Source of the DNA: Pyropia yezoensis
Lineage: Eukaryota > Rhodophyta > Bangiophyceae > Bangiales > Bangiaceae
Reading direction: 5' to 3'
NCBI GenBank assembly: GCA_009829735.1
Contig: CM020618.1
Span: forward strand, 15,606,568 to 15,670,567
Length of the DNA stretch: 64,000 nt
Both the position numbers and the translations under genes were made by a program. Under the pieces are notes generated by a model. It made no database searches. It was given only the letters and a program-made list of their open reading frames with translations, and was not told the DNA's origin. This document shows, one piece after another, positions 60,736 through 64,000 of the stretch; the stretch's first letter is position 1; the number at the start of each line of letters is the position of its first letter.

Positions 60736-61545
60736 ATGGCTTCTTACAGCACTAACGGGGACTGTACCCCCGCCGCCATCAGTGCCGACGCGTGGGCCGA
60801 AATAACCTCGTTCGTAAACCGGCTCGGCCAGAAAACAGAGCAGCTTCGTTGCGAGTTGGCCGCAAGCCGGCCTCGCTCCGAGATGCCCCAGCTGAACAAG
60901 CCGGCCCCTTTCTCTGGTCGTGCTGGCGCGATCGACTCCTGGGCTTCCCACATGGACACCTACGTCGCAAAGGCGACTGCGGCAGAGGCAATGCTTTTGG
61001 CAACCTCGCATCTCCAGGGCGAGGCGTTCACCTGGTGGCAGACGTATGCCGAGAAGTCCGAAATGACGAACTGGCGGACGCTTCGCGAAGCGCTCAAGCT
61101 GCCCTTCAACCCTTTGAACAAAGTATTGGCTGCACGCGATTTGCTGCACAAGTGGAAGCAGATGAAAGATGTGGCGAGCAACCACAAGTCCTTCCTGTCG
61201 ATCATCGTGGACATCCCGGACATCACCATGGCTGAGCAGATCGACCGCTACAGTCGCGGCCTTGAGAGCTACATTTGGGAGGCGCTGTGCCTTAAGCAGT
61301 AAGACACGCTGGATGCAGTAATGCGCGATGCCCTGAAGGTGGAGGCGGCCAAGCGAGGTGGTCGTCGGGTCACCAACACTGACGGTACCGCAGCAGCTGT
61401 CAACGGGCCTGTCTCGATGGAAATTGCCAACATGCAGCTCGTGAAGCTCACGCCTGAGGAGCGTATGCGCTGCATGTGAGAAAACTGTGCCTGCGCTGCC
61501 GTACTAAGGGTCACATTGCCCAGGACTGCCCAAAAGGCCATGGGA
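60736..61545 (+). pseudogene. Ty3/gypsy gag, broken by a stop and a frameshift
   Basis: The ATG at 60736 opens 188 codons of a Retrotrans_gag-type capsid: PQLNKPAPFSGRAGAIDSWA, HLQGEAFTWWQTYA, NWRTLREALKLPF, YSRGLESYIWEAL. A TAA (61300-61302) interrupts; the same frame then continues protein-like (VMRDALKVEAAKRGGRR) until a TGA near 61478. The zinc knuckle CLRCRTKGHIAQDC (CX2CX4HX4C) lies in the next frame (61491-61532). Just after it the element stops, and an inverted pol fragment of another Ty3 copy begins. It is non-functional as it stands. Confidence 0.85.
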
Positions 61546-62889
61546 ACTGAGACCTCTGTAGTTCTTCTCAGCCGAGTTCAGCCCCTTGCTGAAGTATCCC
61601 ACCGGCAAGTACTCCTTGTCTGGCTGCTGCTGAAGCAACACACAACCACGTTGGTCGTAGCTAGCGTCCACGTCCAGGATGTAGTGGCCTCCCAACCTGG
61701 GAATAGCCAGGATAGGGGGCTTCAGCAGAAGGTCCCGAAGAGTCTCAAAGGATTCCTGCTCCACCCGACTTGGGGGAGGCAGGTTCTTCGGTAGCGTTGA
61801 GCTCACTAACTCATTCAACGGTTTCGCCACCTTGGCGAAGCCCTTGGTGAAACGTCGGTACACGTTACACATCCCGAGGAAGCTCCTCATCTGGGTCTGG
61901 GTCCGGGGGTACTGAGCCTTACGGATGGCCCTCAAGTTTTTCTCGTTGACACTGAGACGCCCCGGACGGACAACATGTCCCAAGTATTCCACCTCTTGAG
62001 TGAAGAGGTGGCACTTACTCGCCTTCAGTGACACACCGGCGTCAGCAAGTAGCTTGAACACCTGGCCAAGATGGCCAATGTGTTCCTCCGGACTTCGGGA
62101 GAACACAATGATATCATCTAGGTACACGAGACAGATCTGCCACCGTACTCCGGCCAGAATCATGTCCATAGCGCGCTGGAAAGCTGCCGGCGCGTTACAC
62201 AGGCCAAACGGTAGACGCTTGCACTGGTAGGTACCACAGTGACAGGTAAAGGTAGTTTTGTGCCTGTCCTCCGGGGCAATGGGAATTTGCCAGAACCCCG
62301 CGTTACAGTCCAGGGTAGAGAACACGTTCACCTCCCCCAGAGAGTCCAGACAGTCGTCCATCCTAGGTAGGGGATAACTGTCCTTCACCGTGCTCTCGTT
62401 GAGCTTACGGTAGTCGATACAGAACCGGGGGGTCCCATCAACTTTGGGGACGATAACCACCGGACTCGCCCACTCGGCGTTACTGGCCTCGATCACATCG
62501 AGGGCCTCCATGCGAGCAACTTGCTCCTTGACGAGGGCCCTTGAACGGGGTCCTCCCCTATACGGTTGTTGGCGTATAGGGGGTGCACCGGGCTTCAACT
62601 CGATCCGGTGTTGGGTGGCTCTCATGAGTCCCAATTGGCCATCCCACAACTTGTGATATTGGTCCAAGAGGCGTTCAACTTGAACCCTCAACCTGGGTGG
62701 GACACCCTCCATGTTCACATGGGGCCGAGGAGAGGCGGCCGACTTGGCTTGATGCTTCTCCTTTCCGGGCTTCGGGTCGCTACTTGCGCCCGCGTTGAGG
62801 GTGACCGCTACTACCGGTCCCTCGTGTTGGTCGATATAGCCGAACTTGGCTTGGGCGACGAGCTCAGGTTCATCACCTGGATCCTCCAC
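61545..62889 (-). pseudogene. Ty3/gypsy reverse transcriptase and start of RNase H (truncated)
   Basis: A minus-strand frame with the classic gypsy RT. It has SNAEWASPVVIVPKVDGTPR, FCIDYRKLNESTVKDSYPLP, DCNAGFWQIP, KRLPFGLCNAPAAFQRAMD, the catalytic YLDDIIVFS, and KCHLFTQEVEYLGHVV. The RNase H domain begins (YILDVDASYDQRGCVLLQQQ, FSKGLNSAEKNY) and is cut at about 61545, where the sequence changes into the opposed gag. Integrase is missing. The frame differs from that of the protease upstream, with the change near 62885, either a programmed frameshift or damage. Confidence 0.9.
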
Positions 62890-63677
62890 GGGACTCCGGC
62901 TTTGGATTCCATCGTGCCAAGGGCGACATGCACTTGGTGCTTGCGAGCAAGACGGAGTTGAGGGTGCACCAACCCGTTCCCCGTATAATCAGTTACGACG
63001 TCAACGTGCGCCACCGAGTTGGGGGGCAACGTGACCTTACGGGCTAAACGCAGAGCAGCAGTAAACCCTTCTCTCACAGAGCAAACAGGCTTCGACTGTG
63101 AGGTTGTCACAGGAGCCACAGACTTTTCCTTACCAAGGATGGGGATGGTTTCCCCATTCATCAACTTGACCCAATACTCAGGGCCACAAATCAAAGGCAC
63201 TTGTGTTACAACATAAGGGATACCCAGAAGCAGGGGTACCGATATATTCTCAACTACTCCATAGGTCACGTCGACCTCATGGGTCCCCAACCTAGTTGGT
63301 AGGGTCACGGCACCAACGATGGGAAGTACCCCACCATTGATATCGATCAGATGGTCAGCTTTAGACTTCCAGCGTTGGAGCTTCATCTCCTTTGGTAATA
63401 GCGACTTGCGTATCAAGGAGGCTCCTGACCCAGTATCAAGTACGATACGGGCACAACAGGCGCGGCCGGGGGCAAGTTGCACCCGTCCAGCCACCTGGAA
63501 GTTCTCACCCGTCAGCACCGCGATGACCCGACGTGGGTTTACGTTCTTGGGGAGTCCTACCCGAGGTGGGCAGACTCCCTTAGGTCGCCGCAGTATCCGG
63601 CACGGTTGGTTCGTCCTCTTGACACACTTGGCCGAGGCTGCCGTTGTGAGCTTCGGACGACCAGCTCCAACGGTCAT
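62811..63677 (-). CDS. Ty3/gypsy aspartic protease region
   Basis: Minus frame carrying the retropepsin active-site motif RIVLDTGSGASLI (near 63440), followed by the flap-type strands VLPIVGAVTLPT and VPLLLGIPYV. It cleaves the Gag-Pol polyprotein in active elements. It joins to the RT frame through a shift near 62885. Its upstream limit is uncertain because the frame is open further and the gag stop lies at about 63836. Confidence 0.8.
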   Translation of the reverse strand: MTVGAGRPKLTTAASAKCVKRTNQPCRILRRPKGVCPPRVGLPKNVNPRRVIAVLTGENFQVAGRVQLAPGRACCARIVLDTGSGASLIRKSLLPKEMKLQRWKSKADHLIDINGGVLPIVGAVTLPTRLGTHEVDVTYGVVENISVPLLLGIPYVVTQVPLICGPEYWVKLMNGETIPILGKEKSVAPVTTSQSKPVCSVREGFTAALRLARKVTLPPNSVAHVDVVTDYTGNGLVHPQLRLARKHQVHVALGTMESKAGVPWRIQVMNLSSSPKPSSAISTNTRDR

Positions 63678-63835
63678 TCGTTTCCCGCCGACTTGGCGTC
63701 CAAATTTGAGGACGAAGGGGAAGACGACGAGTCCGAGGACGACGTGTCCGCCCCCTCCGCCGAGGGTGTGGCGACCGCCACCACCGGTCGAGACCCACCC
63801 TCGCGGCGTGAACGTACTTCGTTCGTAGCTGACTT

Positions 63836-64000
63836 CTAACTCGCATTCCTAACAAGTTGTTGGATGCGTTTACTCAACTTGGGGCAATCATATGCCCAGT
63901 GTCCATCGGAGTTGCAGTTCCAACACCGATTATCAGTTCCCGGAGGGGTCTTCCCAACTGGGGAAGACGAAGAGATACCCTGGGAAGTTCCCACGGCAGC
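63836..64000 (-). CDS. Ty3/gypsy gag C-terminus with zinc knuckle, partial
   Basis: The minus frame ends with TAG at 63836-63838 and contains CWNCNSDGHWAYDC (63884-63925), a CX2CX4HX4C zinc knuckle. The rest of gag lies beyond the right edge. The knuckle differs from the one in the + strand gag (CLRCRTKGHIAQDC), so the two opposed elements belong to different families or lineages. Confidence 0.8.
   Translation of the reverse strand, partial: AAVGTSQGISSSSPVGKTPPGTDNRCWNCNSDGHWAYDCPKLSKRIQQLVRNAS

Overview
The window is a GC-rich eukaryotic nuclear segment. It carries a histone H3 variant, a PX-BAR sorting nexin, an F-box protein, an ABCG transporter, a chondroitin-type glycosyltransferase with GT-AG introns, HSP70 and Ty3/gypsy retrotransposons. 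No rRNA, tRNA, operon or CRISPR was seen. Large genes that are mostly uninterrupted, very high GC, and long G/C homopolymers and CGG-type repeats fit a red alga of the Porphyra/Pyropia type. That is an inference; another GC-rich alga or protist is not excluded. A 500-N scaffold gap lies at 11419-11918.

Region 1 (1-28.8 kb) is an accessory-looking gene island. It holds genes I mostly cannot name, plus an SF1B (UPF1-like) helicase cut by the gap and a frameshift, a divergent HSP70 and a 2-oxoglutarate/Fe(II)-type oxygenase. Five minisatellite arrays lie roughly 5-7.5 kb apart (1.1, 7.0, 12.1, 19.6 and 25.8 kb). All share the core GGTGTCGTCCAGTGATCGTG; the spacers fall into two families. Three arrays are in + orientation, then two in - orientation. 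Two genes in the island (5797-6945 + and 18092-19288 -) share a previously unrecognised C-terminal domain of about 100 residues containing WxWxCALPGE. Each sits beside a coiled-coil gene (1663-4410 - and 16634-17902 +). These pairs and the core arrays are the best candidate here for an undescribed system.

Region 2 (28.8-54.6 kb) looks like ordinary host gene space: a CHGN-type glycosyltransferase, a PX-BAR sorting nexin broken in a G tract, a small secreted acidic protein, a CENP-A-like H3 variant followed by a strong hairpin, an ABCG half transporter, an orphan copper amine oxidase exon, an (AEKP)n-CBM48 protein and an F-box gene lacking a visible start. A 0.5-kb very AT-rich island (52.7-53.2 kb) stands out sharply.

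Region 3 (54.6-64 kb) is transposon-rich. It contains a duplicated unit of about 0.4 kb, one copy of which is split by two tandem TA-flanked MITEs. It also has an LTR-like sequence shared with 4.5 kb, a zinc-finger ORF directly upstream of a broken Ty3 gag, and an inverted junction to a second Ty3 element (gag zinc knuckle, protease, RT) that runs off the right edge.
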